Assembly: GCA_029569475.1 (NCBI GenBank)
Contig: JAKQSZ010000026.1
Coordinates: forward strand, 1-64,000
Reading direction: 5' to 3'
From: Candidatus Eiseniibacteriota bacterium
Lineage (GTDB): Bacteria; Eisenbacteria; RBG-16-71-46; CAIMUX01
Length of the DNA: 64,000 bases
Below, piece after piece: positions 9,061 to 16,200 of this stretch. Positions within the stretch are counted from its first letter, which is position 1. Each line of letters opens with the position of its first letter. The notes under the pieces are model-generated. The model was not told the DNA's origin. It did not search any database and saw only the letters and a list, made by a program, of their open reading frames with translations. Position numbers and translations under genes: made by a program.

Positions 9061-10058
9061 TCGAGATATCGCTCCAGGTGCTGGCGGTAATAGGCGATGG
9101 TGCGGCTCAGGCCTTCGCGCAGACTCACGCGCGGCGACCAGCCGGTTCCCTCACGGAGCTTGCGGTAGTCGCCGTAGTAATCGCCGATGTCGATGCGGCG
9201 GGCTTCCTCGGGAAAGGGAACCACCCGGTACGCGCTGCCGGGACAGAGCTCGGTCAGGGTCTGGACGAACTCCGCCAGGGTCACGACCTCGTCATGACCC
9301 AGATTGTAGATCTCCCCGAAGGTCTCCGGGTCCGGTCCCACCATGAGGAGGGCTTCCACCGCGTCGTCCACGTAGTTGAGGTCCCGCTTCTGCATCCCAT
9401 CGCCGAAGACCTCGATCTCGCGGCCCAGCAGGGCCAGGCGCACGAACCACGGGACGAAGCCCTGCCGGTTGTGCTTGAGCAGCATCCGCGGCCCATAGGT
9501 GTTGGTCAGGCGCAGGCAGGTCGTGGGGATGGCGTAGACCTGGTGGTAGAGAACGTGGTACCACTCGCCGGCCATCTTGCTGATGCCGTTGAAGTCGACC
9601 GGCCGCAGGATGTGGCGCTCGTCGACCGGGAGGTACTCGGGCCGCCCGTACTGCTGGCGGGTGCTGGCGTAGACCACGCGGATCCCCGGGTTATGGGAGC
9701 GGCAGGCTTCCAGGATGCTGAGCTGGGCGCGGCAGTTGATGTCCAGGTCGGTCTGCGGGTCACGCATGGAGTCGATGTGGCTGACCTGGCCGGCGAGATT
9801 GAAAAGGTAGTCCTGGTCGCGCACCAGCCACGCCATGGAGTGGGGATCGCGCACATCGGCGATGTTGACGCGGACGCGATCCTCCAGGCCGTGGATGTTC
9901 CAGAGATTGCCGCCGTAGGCCGGGATGAGGGAGTCGATCAGGGTGACCTGCGCGCCCAGATCGACGAGACGGTGCGCTAGGCTGCTGCCGATGAACCCGA
10001 GCCCGCCGGTGATCAGGCAGCGCGATCCGCGGTAGGCCTCGCTCCATTGCGGCTTCAT
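9057..10058 (-). CDS. Extended SDR nucleotide-sugar epimerase/dehydratase with altered active site
   Basis: 333 residues. The N-terminal GGLGFIGSSLAHRL is the NAD-binding glycine motif, and YASTRQQYGRPEYLPVDE and LRLTNTYGPRMLLKHNRQG are typical of RmlB/UGD-like extended SDRs. At the catalytic YxxxK position the sequence reads FNGISKMAGEWYH: Lys161 is kept but Tyr is replaced by Asn157. Tyr residues seven and eleven positions after Asn157 might act instead, or chemistry may differ. The start ATG overlaps the stop of the GT2 gene (ATGA) and is preceded by GGGGGAG; the open frame extends upstream only as a shadow of the GT2 gene. Likely supplies the keto-sugar to the following aminotransferase. 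Confidence 0.82.
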   Translation of the reverse strand: MKPQWSEAYRGSRCLITGGLGFIGSSLAHRLVDLGAQVTLIDSLIPAYGGNLWNIHGLEDRVRVNIADVRDPHSMAWLVRDQDYLFNLAGQVSHIDSMRDPQTDLDINCRAQLSILEACRSHNPGIRVVYASTRQQYGRPEYLPVDERHILRPVDFNGISKMAGEWYHVLYHQVYAIPTTCLRLTNTYGPRMLLKHNRQGFVPWFVRLALLGREIEVFGDGMQKRDLNYVDDAVEALLMVGPDPETFGEIYNLGHDEVVTLAEFVQTLTELCPGSAYRVVPFPEEARRIDIGDYYGDYRKLREGTGWSPRVSLREGLSRTIAYYRQHLERYLE

Positions 10059-10858
10059 GAACGCTCCCCCTTCGCTTCGGGCGCGGCGTGGCGCGCCCGC
10101 CTGGGCTCGGTCACGAAGATCCTCCACCAGAGCCCGCCCATGCCCCAGACCACGCGGGCGACGCGGGGGATGTTGAAGAACTGGGACCGGCCGTGCATGC
10201 GGTGGTAGTGGCGCACCGGCACCTGGGCGATGCGGAAACGGCCCTGGGCGATGCGGGCCATCAGCTCCACGCAAATCAGCCCGGAGTCGACCGTGAGGCC
10301 GACCCGGTCGAAGACCGTGCGGCGGATGAGCCGGAAGTCGCAATCGACATCACGTACCGGCAGGCGGAAAAGGATGCTGGTGAAGTGGTGATAGACCCGT
10401 CCCACCACCGCGCGGTAGAACGGGTCGGAACGCCGGATCTTGTAGCCGTTGACCAGGTCGGCGTTGTCGCGCCGCGCCCACAGACCGGCCAGCTCGCGCA
10501 CGTCGTACTGGGCATCGCCGTCGGTGTAGAAGATGAAGTCCTTGCTGGCGGCCGCGAAGCCGCTGCGGAGCGCGCCGCCGTACCCGCGGTTGCGCTCGTG
10601 GGTGACCACCTTGAAGGTGTCGGGGTAGAGGGCGCGCAGCTCGTCCAGGATCAGGCCGACATGATCGGGGCTGGCGTCGTTGACCACGATGACCTCGAAG
10701 TCGGTGGTCAGGTCGCGGGCCACGCGATGCGCCAGCGTGACCATGGAGGCGATCGTGCCCCAGTCGTTGTACGCCGGGAAGAAGATCGAGAGACTGTCCT
10801 GCGGCTGGCTGTTCAAGACCCGGATCCGCCCGCGTTTCCTTGTTCCTGGCGCCTCCAT
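10055..10858 (-). CDS. Family 2 glycosyltransferase (polyprenyl-phosphate sugar synthase-like)
   Basis: 267 residues with a GT-A fold. FFPAYNDWGTIASMV is the N-terminal nucleotide-binding strand, VIVVNDASPD and YTDGDAQYD supply the two acidic motifs (the latter is the DxD equivalent), and NRGYGGALRSGF and VDCDFRLIRR are typical of DPM1/ArnC/GtrB-type enzymes that load a sugar onto undecaprenyl or dolichyl phosphate. Unlike GtrB/ArnC it lacks C-terminal membrane helices, as in soluble DPM1 forms. It is the first gene of the minus-strand operon, and its product is the likely lipid-linked donor for the downstream GT-C enzymes. Confidence 0.85.
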   Translation of the reverse strand: MEAPGTRKRGRIRVLNSQPQDSLSIFFPAYNDWGTIASMVTLAHRVARDLTTDFEVIVVNDASPDHVGLILDELRALYPDTFKVVTHERNRGYGGALRSGFAAASKDFIFYTDGDAQYDVRELAGLWARRDNADLVNGYKIRRSDPFYRAVVGRVYHHFTSILFRLPVRDVDCDFRLIRRTVFDRVGLTVDSGLICVELMARIAQGRFRIAQVPVRHYHRMHGRSQFFNIPRVARVVWGMGGLWWRIFVTEPRRARHAAPEAKGERS

Positions 10859-11242
10859 TGTTACCGCGACCTGACTACGGCAACGGCCGGCGCCTGCCCT
10901 TTCTTGACTCCTGTCCTCGGGACGGGACCTCGGGAGAGTAGCACGCGGCGCCCGGCCCGTCTCATCCGGAACGCCGAGGCCGGTGCGCGAAGGAGCGGAC
11001 CGACGGGTGGCCGGGCGATGGGGGTTGCGGTTCGGTCGCCAGCGGTCGATGCTCGTACTGGTTGGAGAACGATGCGGGGGGCAGGCGCGAACCTGCCTGC
11101 ATCGCCGCCCCCGGAGTGGGGCAACGAAGGTGGGTGTTCGCCCTCGCCGGTCGAGCGCGGCGCGGGCGGCACCGCCTTGCGGGTGAATGCCCGTTTCGAG
11201 ACTTTGCGCCCGGCGCTCGCATCAACCCAGGGGAGTGGCGTC
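10859..11242. other. Divergent intergenic region without a gene
   Basis: 384 bases between the leftward glycan operon and the rightward aminotransferase gene. I see no convincing coding sequence, RNA gene or repeat. Control signals for both directions must lie here; only a weak leftward promoter candidate was found. Confidence 0.7.
10935..10964 (-). promoter_or_regulatory. Weak candidate promoter for the glycan operon
   Basis: Reading leftward, TACTCT (10940-10935) in the context GTGCTACTCT matches exactly the -10 region of the pyr promoter at 36079, but no good -35 is present at the expected distance. It would give a leader of about 70 bases before the GT2 gene. Confidence 0.3.
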
Positions 11243-12457
11243 ATGGACATGAATCTGCTGGCGGCCCGTATGTCCATCCTCAAGGGATCGGACATCCGCT
11301 CCATCCTCAAGCTGGTCCAGCAGGACCTGATCTCCCTGGCCGGCGGGCTGCCGGCGCCGGAGGCCTTCCCGGTCCAGGATCTCATCGAGATCAGCGCCGA
11401 GGTCCTGCGCACGGAAGGAGCCTCCGCGCTGCAGTACGCGGCCACCGAGGGGCTGCCGTCGCTGCGCTGCGCCGTCGCCGAGCGGAACAACCTCCTCTGG
11501 GGGACCGAACACTCGGCCGAGGAGGTCCTCATCACCACCGGCTCGCAGCAGGCGCTGGACCTGGTGGGCAAGCTTCTTCTCGACGACGGGGATGAGGTCC
11601 TGTGCGAGAGTCCGACCTACATCGGCGCGATCTCGGCCTGGAACATCCATCGTCCCCGCTGGATCGAGGTGCCGTGCGACGACTACGGCATGGTTCCCGA
11701 GGCGCTGGAGCGCTGCCTCGCCGAGGCCCGGCGCGCCAAGATGATCTATGTGGTGCCCAACTTCCAGAATCCCTCGGGACGTACGTGGAGCATGGAACGC
11801 CGCGCCGCCCTGATGTCCGTGGCGGAACCGCGCGGGCTCGCCGTCATCGAGGACAACCCTTACGGCGAGGTCCGTTTCGAGGGCGAGCACCTGCCATCGC
11901 TGCGGACCCTGGACCGCTCGGACCAGGTGATCAGCCTCGGCACGTTCTCGAAGATCTTCTGTCCCGGCCTGCGGCTCGGTTGGATCACCGCGGCCCGCCC
12001 CATCGTCGAAAAGCTCAGCCTGGTCAAGCAGGGAGCCGATCTGCACAGCCCCACCTTCAATCAGATGATGGCCGCTCGCTACCTCGAGCGGGTGGACTTC
12101 GCCTCCCGCATCGGGGAGATCATCGAGCTCTATCGCCCGCGCCGCGACGCCATGGCCGCCGCCCTGACCGAACTGGTGCCGAGCGCGTCCTTCACCCACC
12201 CTCAAGGCGGGCTGTTCCTCTGGGTGACGCTCCCCGAGACGATCGATGCGCGCGCGTTGCTGGAGACCTCCCTGGCGCGGGGGGTCGCCTTTGTGCCGGG
12301 GGAGGGGTTCTTCCCCAACGGTGGCCGCCGTCATCATCTGCGGCTGAATTTCTCCTACACCTCCGAGGAGACGATCCGGGAGGGGATCCGGCGCATCGGC
12401 GGCGCGCTGGCCGAGCACATTGCGCTGGCTGGTCCCTCTCGACATACTCGATCATGA
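11243..12457 (+). CDS. PLP-dependent aminotransferase, LysN/MocR-like fold type I
   Basis: 404 residues. LAGGLPAPEAFP at the N-terminus, ALQYAATEGLPSLR, ITTGSQQALDLVGKLLLDDGD, YVVPNFQNPSG, IEDNPYGEVRF and SLGTFSKIFCPGLRLGW (Schiff-base Lys within FSK) match 2-aminoadipate/aromatic aminotransferases (LysN, ARO8) and the catalytic domain of MocR regulators; no HTH domain is present. The ATG at 11243 has GGGGAG 7 bases upstream; ATG 11249 is a less likely alternative. The large open frame upstream of this point is not coding. The exact substrate cannot be read from sequence; branched, aromatic or aminoadipate amino acids are candidates. Confidence 0.88.
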   Translation: MDMNLLAARMSILKGSDIRSILKLVQQDLISLAGGLPAPEAFPVQDLIEISAEVLRTEGASALQYAATEGLPSLRCAVAERNNLLWGTEHSAEEVLITTGSQQALDLVGKLLLDDGDEVLCESPTYIGAISAWNIHRPRWIEVPCDDYGMVPEALERCLAEARRAKMIYVVPNFQNPSGRTWSMERRAALMSVAEPRGLAVIEDNPYGEVRFEGEHLPSLRTLDRSDQVISLGTFSKIFCPGLRLGWITAARPIVEKLSLVKQGADLHSPTFNQMMAARYLERVDFASRIGEIIELYRPRRDAMAAALTELVPSASFTHPQGGLFLWVTLPETIDARALLETSLARGVAFVPGEGFFPNGGRRHHLRLNFSYTSEETIREGIRRIGGALAEHIALAGPSRHTRS

Positions 12458-12523
12458 TGACCAGAGGGTCCGGCACGCCGCCGCCCCGTGAGAACAAGCC
12501 ACAGCAACGAGGAGATCCACTCG

Positions 12524-14383
12524 ATGAGGCACGCGGGCTCGCCGCAGAGGTCCGATTTCAGCCCAACCGGGCGTGAGCGCGTCTTGACGTGGGAGCGTCG
12601 CTCTTCGGGCCACCCCGCGCTCGGGCGCGCCCGCAGGTGGTCCGGTCTGGTGGGTGTCCTGGCCGCCGTCGTCGTGCTGGCGCAGGCCGCCTGCGAGTCC
12701 TCGGGCCAGGGTTCGAAAGGACCGGCGGCCATCTCGGTGGGACCCCGGCGGGTGACGTTGGGAGAACTGCAGCAGGCCTTCGAGGCCCGGCGCTCGGCCG
12801 ACAGCACCATGGCGGCGGACACGGCCGCGGTACGGCGCTTCGTGACGGAGTACGCCGACAAGGTGCTCATGGAGGTCATGGCGCTGGACGCGGTGCCCGT
12901 CCTGGAAGGCACGCCCAAGCAGAATCTGGCGGACATGGCCGAGCAGGCCATGGTGCGGGCCTTGCGGGATCAGGAGTTCCGCGAGGCGAATGAGGTCAGC
13001 GCCAAGGAGCTCAAGCGCGCCTACGAGATGCTCGGCCGGCGGCTGAAGCTTGGCTACATCCTGGTGGCCGACCGGGGCGAGGCCGAGCAGATCATGCGCG
13101 CCGTCCGCGAGGGGGCCGTCTTCTCCAGGGTCGCGGCGCAGAAGAGCCTGGACGAGAAGAGCCGGGCCCAGGGAGGCGATCTCGGCTGGTTGGGCTTCTA
13201 CGACCTCGACCCCAGCGTGCGCGAGCACGTCTTCGCGCGCCGGCCTGGAGAACTGGCCGGCCCCTTCTCCTGGAACGCCGGTTGGCAGATCTTCCGAATC
13301 GAGGAGGAACAGCCGAACCCCGACCGCAAGTCGCTCGAGGAGGAGCGCAAGATGCTCGAGATGGGGCTGCGGATGGATCGGCTCCAGAAAGCGCAGGGCG
13401 TCTATTACGAAGGGCTTCTGAAAAAGTACCAGCTGACCTTCGTGCCCGAGCAGGTGGCATGGATGACGGTCACCCTGCGGGAGAAGACGCGCGACCTGGA
13501 TCGGACCATCAAGCCGGCGGAGTCAGATCCGTTGGGGATGGAAATGGCCACGACCGGCACGAAGCCGGTCTGGACCGAGCCCCCGATCGCCCTGGCCGAC
13601 ACCGGCAGGGTGCTGGCGACCTTCGATCCTCCGCACGGGCGTGTCACCCCCTACCTGGTGATCGACCAGCTTCTGTCCGCGCCAACGGCCGGCTGGCCGC
13701 GCTTCGAAAGCAGCCGCGACGTCGAGGGAATCATCCGCGCCCTCGTCCTGGAGCGCCTGGAGATCCGGGAGGCGCGCGCCCGCGGCATCGACCAGCTTCC
13801 CGCGGTCGTGGCGGAGGTGGAGCAGAGGGAGAAGGAGGTCCGCGGCCGCGTCTTCTATCGCACCTTCGTCCGCGCCCGTGCCCGCCCCGAGATGGACGTC
13901 GTGCGCCGTTTCTACGATGCCCACCAGGAGGACTACCAGGAGCCGGAGCGGCGCCGCTTCGTGGCGATCAACTCCGCGGTCTGGGACAACGCGGTCCGCG
14001 CCTCGGAGATGCTGCGCGCCGGGCGTGGAGTCGATGAGGTTGCCTCGGCGCTGGCCGCGGACACCACGTTGAAGTCCACGGGTTCGGCGGGCACCAATCT
14101 GCTGACCTATGGGCAGTCCCCGTTGCTCGACCGTTTTCTCTTCCGGCTTCCGGCCGGGGGGGTCTCCGATCCGATCCGTGTGGGCGGCTCCTTCACGGTG
14201 GCCAAGGTGGTCGAGATCCAGCCGGCGCGGTTGAAGCCCTTCGAGGAGGTGTCTACCTCGATCCAGGCGATGATCGGCTCGACGCGAGCCGACTCGATCC
14301 TGGCGATCCTCAAGGAGGAGAGCCGCGAGAAGCACCCGGTTCGGATCGACTGGTCGGTCGTGCGCCAGTTGAAGATCTCTTAG
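12524..14383 (+). CDS. PpiC-type peptidyl-prolyl isomerase lipoprotein (SurA/PrsA-like)
   Basis: About 619 residues. After a long, Arg-rich N-terminus there is a hydrophobic segment ending in VVVLAQAAC, a weak lipobox, so the product is probably an inner- or outer-membrane-anchored periplasmic lipoprotein. A parvulin domain is visible around residues 170-260 (LGYILVADRGEAEQIM, QGGDLGWLGFYDLDP, LAGPFSWNAGWQIFRI). A second, degenerate unit follows near the C-terminus (RRFVAINSAVWDNA, PLLDRFLFRLPAGGVSDPI). Role: chaperone and proline isomerase for secreted or outer-membrane proteins. The ATG at 12524 is chosen because GAGGAG lies 10 bases upstream; an earlier in-frame GTG at 12488 lacks a comparable site. 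Confidence 0.82.
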   Translation: MRHAGSPQRSDFSPTGRERVLTWERRSSGHPALGRARRWSGLVGVLAAVVVLAQAACESSGQGSKGPAAISVGPRRVTLGELQQAFEARRSADSTMAADTAAVRRFVTEYADKVLMEVMALDAVPVLEGTPKQNLADMAEQAMVRALRDQEFREANEVSAKELKRAYEMLGRRLKLGYILVADRGEAEQIMRAVREGAVFSRVAAQKSLDEKSRAQGGDLGWLGFYDLDPSVREHVFARRPGELAGPFSWNAGWQIFRIEEEQPNPDRKSLEEERKMLEMGLRMDRLQKAQGVYYEGLLKKYQLTFVPEQVAWMTVTLREKTRDLDRTIKPAESDPLGMEMATTGTKPVWTEPPIALADTGRVLATFDPPHGRVTPYLVIDQLLSAPTAGWPRFESSRDVEGIIRALVLERLEIREARARGIDQLPAVVAEVEQREKEVRGRVFYRTFVRARARPEMDVVRRFYDAHQEDYQEPERRRFVAINSAVWDNAVRASEMLRAGRGVDEVASALAADTTLKSTGSAGTNLLTYGQSPLLDRFLFRLPAGGVSDPIRVGGSFTVAKVVEIQPARLKPFEEVSTSIQAMIGSTRADSILAILKEESREKHPVRIDWSVVRQLKIS

Positions 14384-14397
14384 CCCCAGCCGGGTCA

Positions 14398-14418
14398 GGG
14401 TTGGTCCGCCACCAACCC
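14398..14418. terminator. Hairpin between convergent genes
   Basis: GGGTTGGT (14398-14405) and ACCAACCC (14411-14418) form a perfect 8-bp stem with a 5-base loop, 15 bases after the PpiC stop and downstream of the convergent UbiA gene. There is no T-tract on either side, so it may be a bidirectional 3'-end structure rather than a classical intrinsic terminator. Confidence 0.5.
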
Positions 14419-14546
14419 ACGGCCTCTGGCCGCGCGACCCGAAGAGCTCCGAGCGGTCCGTCGGACAAAAGCAGGCTCTCGCTCCGGAAGGCCCCGCGTG
14501 GGGGGAGGAGAGCCAACTGCACGACTTGGGTGCCTGGCGGATCCAG

Positions 14547-15518
14547 TTAGCGGATCCAGTACTTGACGACGTACGAGAGCATGAAGCCGACTTGGGCGGC
14601 GAACATCATCTGGTACATGTGCCGCCAGGAGGGGTGGTTCTCCGTGCGGGTGAGCTCGTCCGGATCCCGCAGGATCAACGAGACCGTGTAGACCCCCCAG
14701 CCCGCCAACAGAAGACCGAGCGGGATGAGGAACCAGGGATCTCCCGTCAGCCAGCCGGTGATCGAACCGAGGGGGATGAGGAGAAACGGGAGCACGAAGA
14801 AGGGCGAGATCATCCACGCGGCCTTGCGGGCGCCGAAGCGCACCGGCAGCGTGTTGCAGCCGTCGGCGGCGTCGCCCTTCATGTCGGCGAAGTCCTTGGT
14901 CGTGGTCGCCCCGAGGAGGAATCCTCCGAAAATCATCCCGATGTACCAGGGTTCCCCGTCGCCGATCACGGTCCGCACGGTGGACCATCCGGCCACCTTG
15001 AGGAGGAGCCCGCGGGGGATCGCGATCGTGATGTTGGCCAGCGCGCCGAACCGCTTCGTTCGCAGCGGAGGCACCGAGTAGATGATCGTCAGAAGCGCGG
15101 CCAGGGTGGCCAGCGTGAAGCACTGCCAGTTGACCAGGGCCGCGAGCAGGGCGGCCAGGAGATACAGGAAGAGCGTCACCCAGGCGGCCTCCCGGATGCT
15201 CATGCGCCCGGAGGGGATCGGACGCCGCGGCTTGTTCACGCGGTCGATGGCGAGGTCGTAGATCTGGTTGATGCCATTGGACGCGCCGTTGAGGGCCGCG
15301 GCCATGGCGGTACCCAGGGCGATCTTGAGGACCAGCATCGGCCCGAAGTCGACCGGCACGCCGGCGCCCAGGGCGGTGACCCCGCCGGAGAGCATCCCCA
15401 GGGCCGGCGCGATCAGGGTGAAGGGCCGGGCGAACTCCCAGTAGAGCTTGATGCGTCCGCTCGTGGCGTTGGGGGACTCCGCCGCGAGGGCGGCCGGCGG
15501 CCGGGTTGTCTGGGACAT
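14547..15518 (-). CDS. UbiA-family prenyltransferase
   Basis: About 323 residues and multiple membrane helices. The first aspartate motif NQIYDLAID (Asn84, Asp88, Asp92) and the second, DFADMKGDAADG, both needed to bind Mg-prenyl diphosphate, are intact. The neighbouring VNKPRRPIPSGRMS is typical of chlorophyll synthase, homogentisate and DGGGP synthase branches of the family. The aromatic or lipid acceptor cannot be told from sequence. Start: ATG 15518 has GAGGAG 12 bases upstream; an in-frame GTG at 15560 lies 6 bases after the -10 box and could be a leaderless start. It is transcribed leftward from its own promoter, divergent from the DUF971/C25 unit. Confidence 0.85.
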   Translation of the reverse strand: MSQTTRPPAALAAESPNATSGRIKLYWEFARPFTLIAPALGMLSGGVTALGAGVPVDFGPMLVLKIALGTAMAAALNGASNGINQIYDLAIDRVNKPRRPIPSGRMSIREAAWVTLFLYLLAALLAALVNWQCFTLATLAALLTIIYSVPPLRTKRFGALANITIAIPRGLLLKVAGWSTVRTVIGDGEPWYIGMIFGGFLLGATTTKDFADMKGDAADGCNTLPVRFGARKAAWMISPFFVLPFLLIPLGSITGWLTGDPWFLIPLGLLLAGWGVYTVSLILRDPDELTRTENHPSWRHMYQMMFAAQVGFMLSYVVKYWIR

Positions 15519-15566
15519 GGGATGATCCGACTCCTCATGGGGCTGGCTGCGATTCTGCACTCGTGA

Positions 15567-15595
15567 AGACTACCCGCTTCCACTCTATCGGTCAA
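15567..15595 (-). promoter_or_regulatory. Sigma-70-like promoter of the UbiA-family gene
   Basis: Reading leftward: TTGACC (15595-15590), 17-bp spacer, TAGTCT (15572-15567). Transcription would begin near 15560, where an in-frame GTG lies. The divergent promoter at 15640 starts 44 bases away. Confidence 0.6.
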
Positions 15596-15639
15596 AGCTC
15601 CCGGCTCCCTGATCGGGCGGGCGGGACCCCGGCGCCACG

Positions 15640-15668
15640 TTGACTCGTCCGACCCTGGGTGCCATGAT
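15640..15668 (+). promoter_or_regulatory. Sigma-70-like promoter upstream of DUF971 and C25 protease genes
   Basis: TTGACT (15640-15645), 17-bp spacer, CATGAT (15663-15668). The 343 bases between the UbiA start (15518) and the DUF971 start (15862) hold this promoter and its divergent partner; a 64-codon frame from ATG 15675 to 15869 lies in the leader but resembles no known protein. Confidence 0.55.
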
Positions 15669-15861
15669 GCCCCCATGGCTGCGGGCCAACTCTTGGATGG
15701 GACGCCGGCGATGTCCCTCTTCACCGCGGCGGCGGCCCTCGGTCCCGCCGCCGTTTCCGGTTTCGCGCCCCAGACCGGGAGTCTCCGCCCGAGTTCCGCC
15801 GCGCCCTGCCTCCACGCGGCCGGCCTGCGCTGCCTCGCGGCCCTGCGGCCGTTGATGGCCG

Positions 15862-16200
15862 ATGGGTGAGACGCCCCACCCTGCGCCGGTACGGCGGGCC
15901 CTCGATGAGGATGGGGCTCTGGTGCTGGAGTGGAACGACGGCCACCAGACGCGTCTGACCATGCTCGAGCTCCGCCAGGGGTGTCCTTGCGCCGCCTGCC
16001 GTGAGGAGGCGGCGCGGAGCCGGGCCGGCGAGGAACCGTCGTTGGGCACCGCAAGTATCACGTTGCGCCGTCTCGAACCGGTAGGCCGTTATGCCGTCGC
16101 CGTCGCCTGGGAAGACGGCCACGCATCGGGGATCTATTCGTGGGACATTCTGAGGGGGTTATGCGCCTGCTGGGCCTGCCGCATGGAAAGGAGTCGGTGA
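15862..16200 (+). CDS. DUF971 (GBBH-like N-terminal domain) protein
   Basis: 112 residues. The pattern LVLEWNDGHQTRLTMLELRQ, then GCPCAAC, and finally VAVAWEDGHASGIYSWDILR matches the DUF971 fold, the N-terminal domain of gamma-butyrobetaine hydroxylase. Stand-alone versions are often found in iron-sulfur or cofactor contexts. Cys-rich segments CPCAAC and CACWAC at both ends could bind a metal. Start at ATG 15862; the stop TGA shares one base with the ATG of the C25 protease (TGATG), so the two are probably co-translated. The reason for the pairing is not known to me. Confidence 0.8.
   Translation: MGETPHPAPVRRALDEDGALVLEWNDGHQTRLTMLELRQGCPCAACREEAARSRAGEEPSLGTASITLRRLEPVGRYAVAVAWEDGHASGIYSWDILRGLCACWACRMERSR

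Noticed and set aside
15675..15869. 64-codon frame starting 6 bases after a -10 box
   Set aside because: Start position is suggestive of a leaderless peptide, but composition is Ala-rich without family resemblance and it has no independent support, so it is not listed as a gene.
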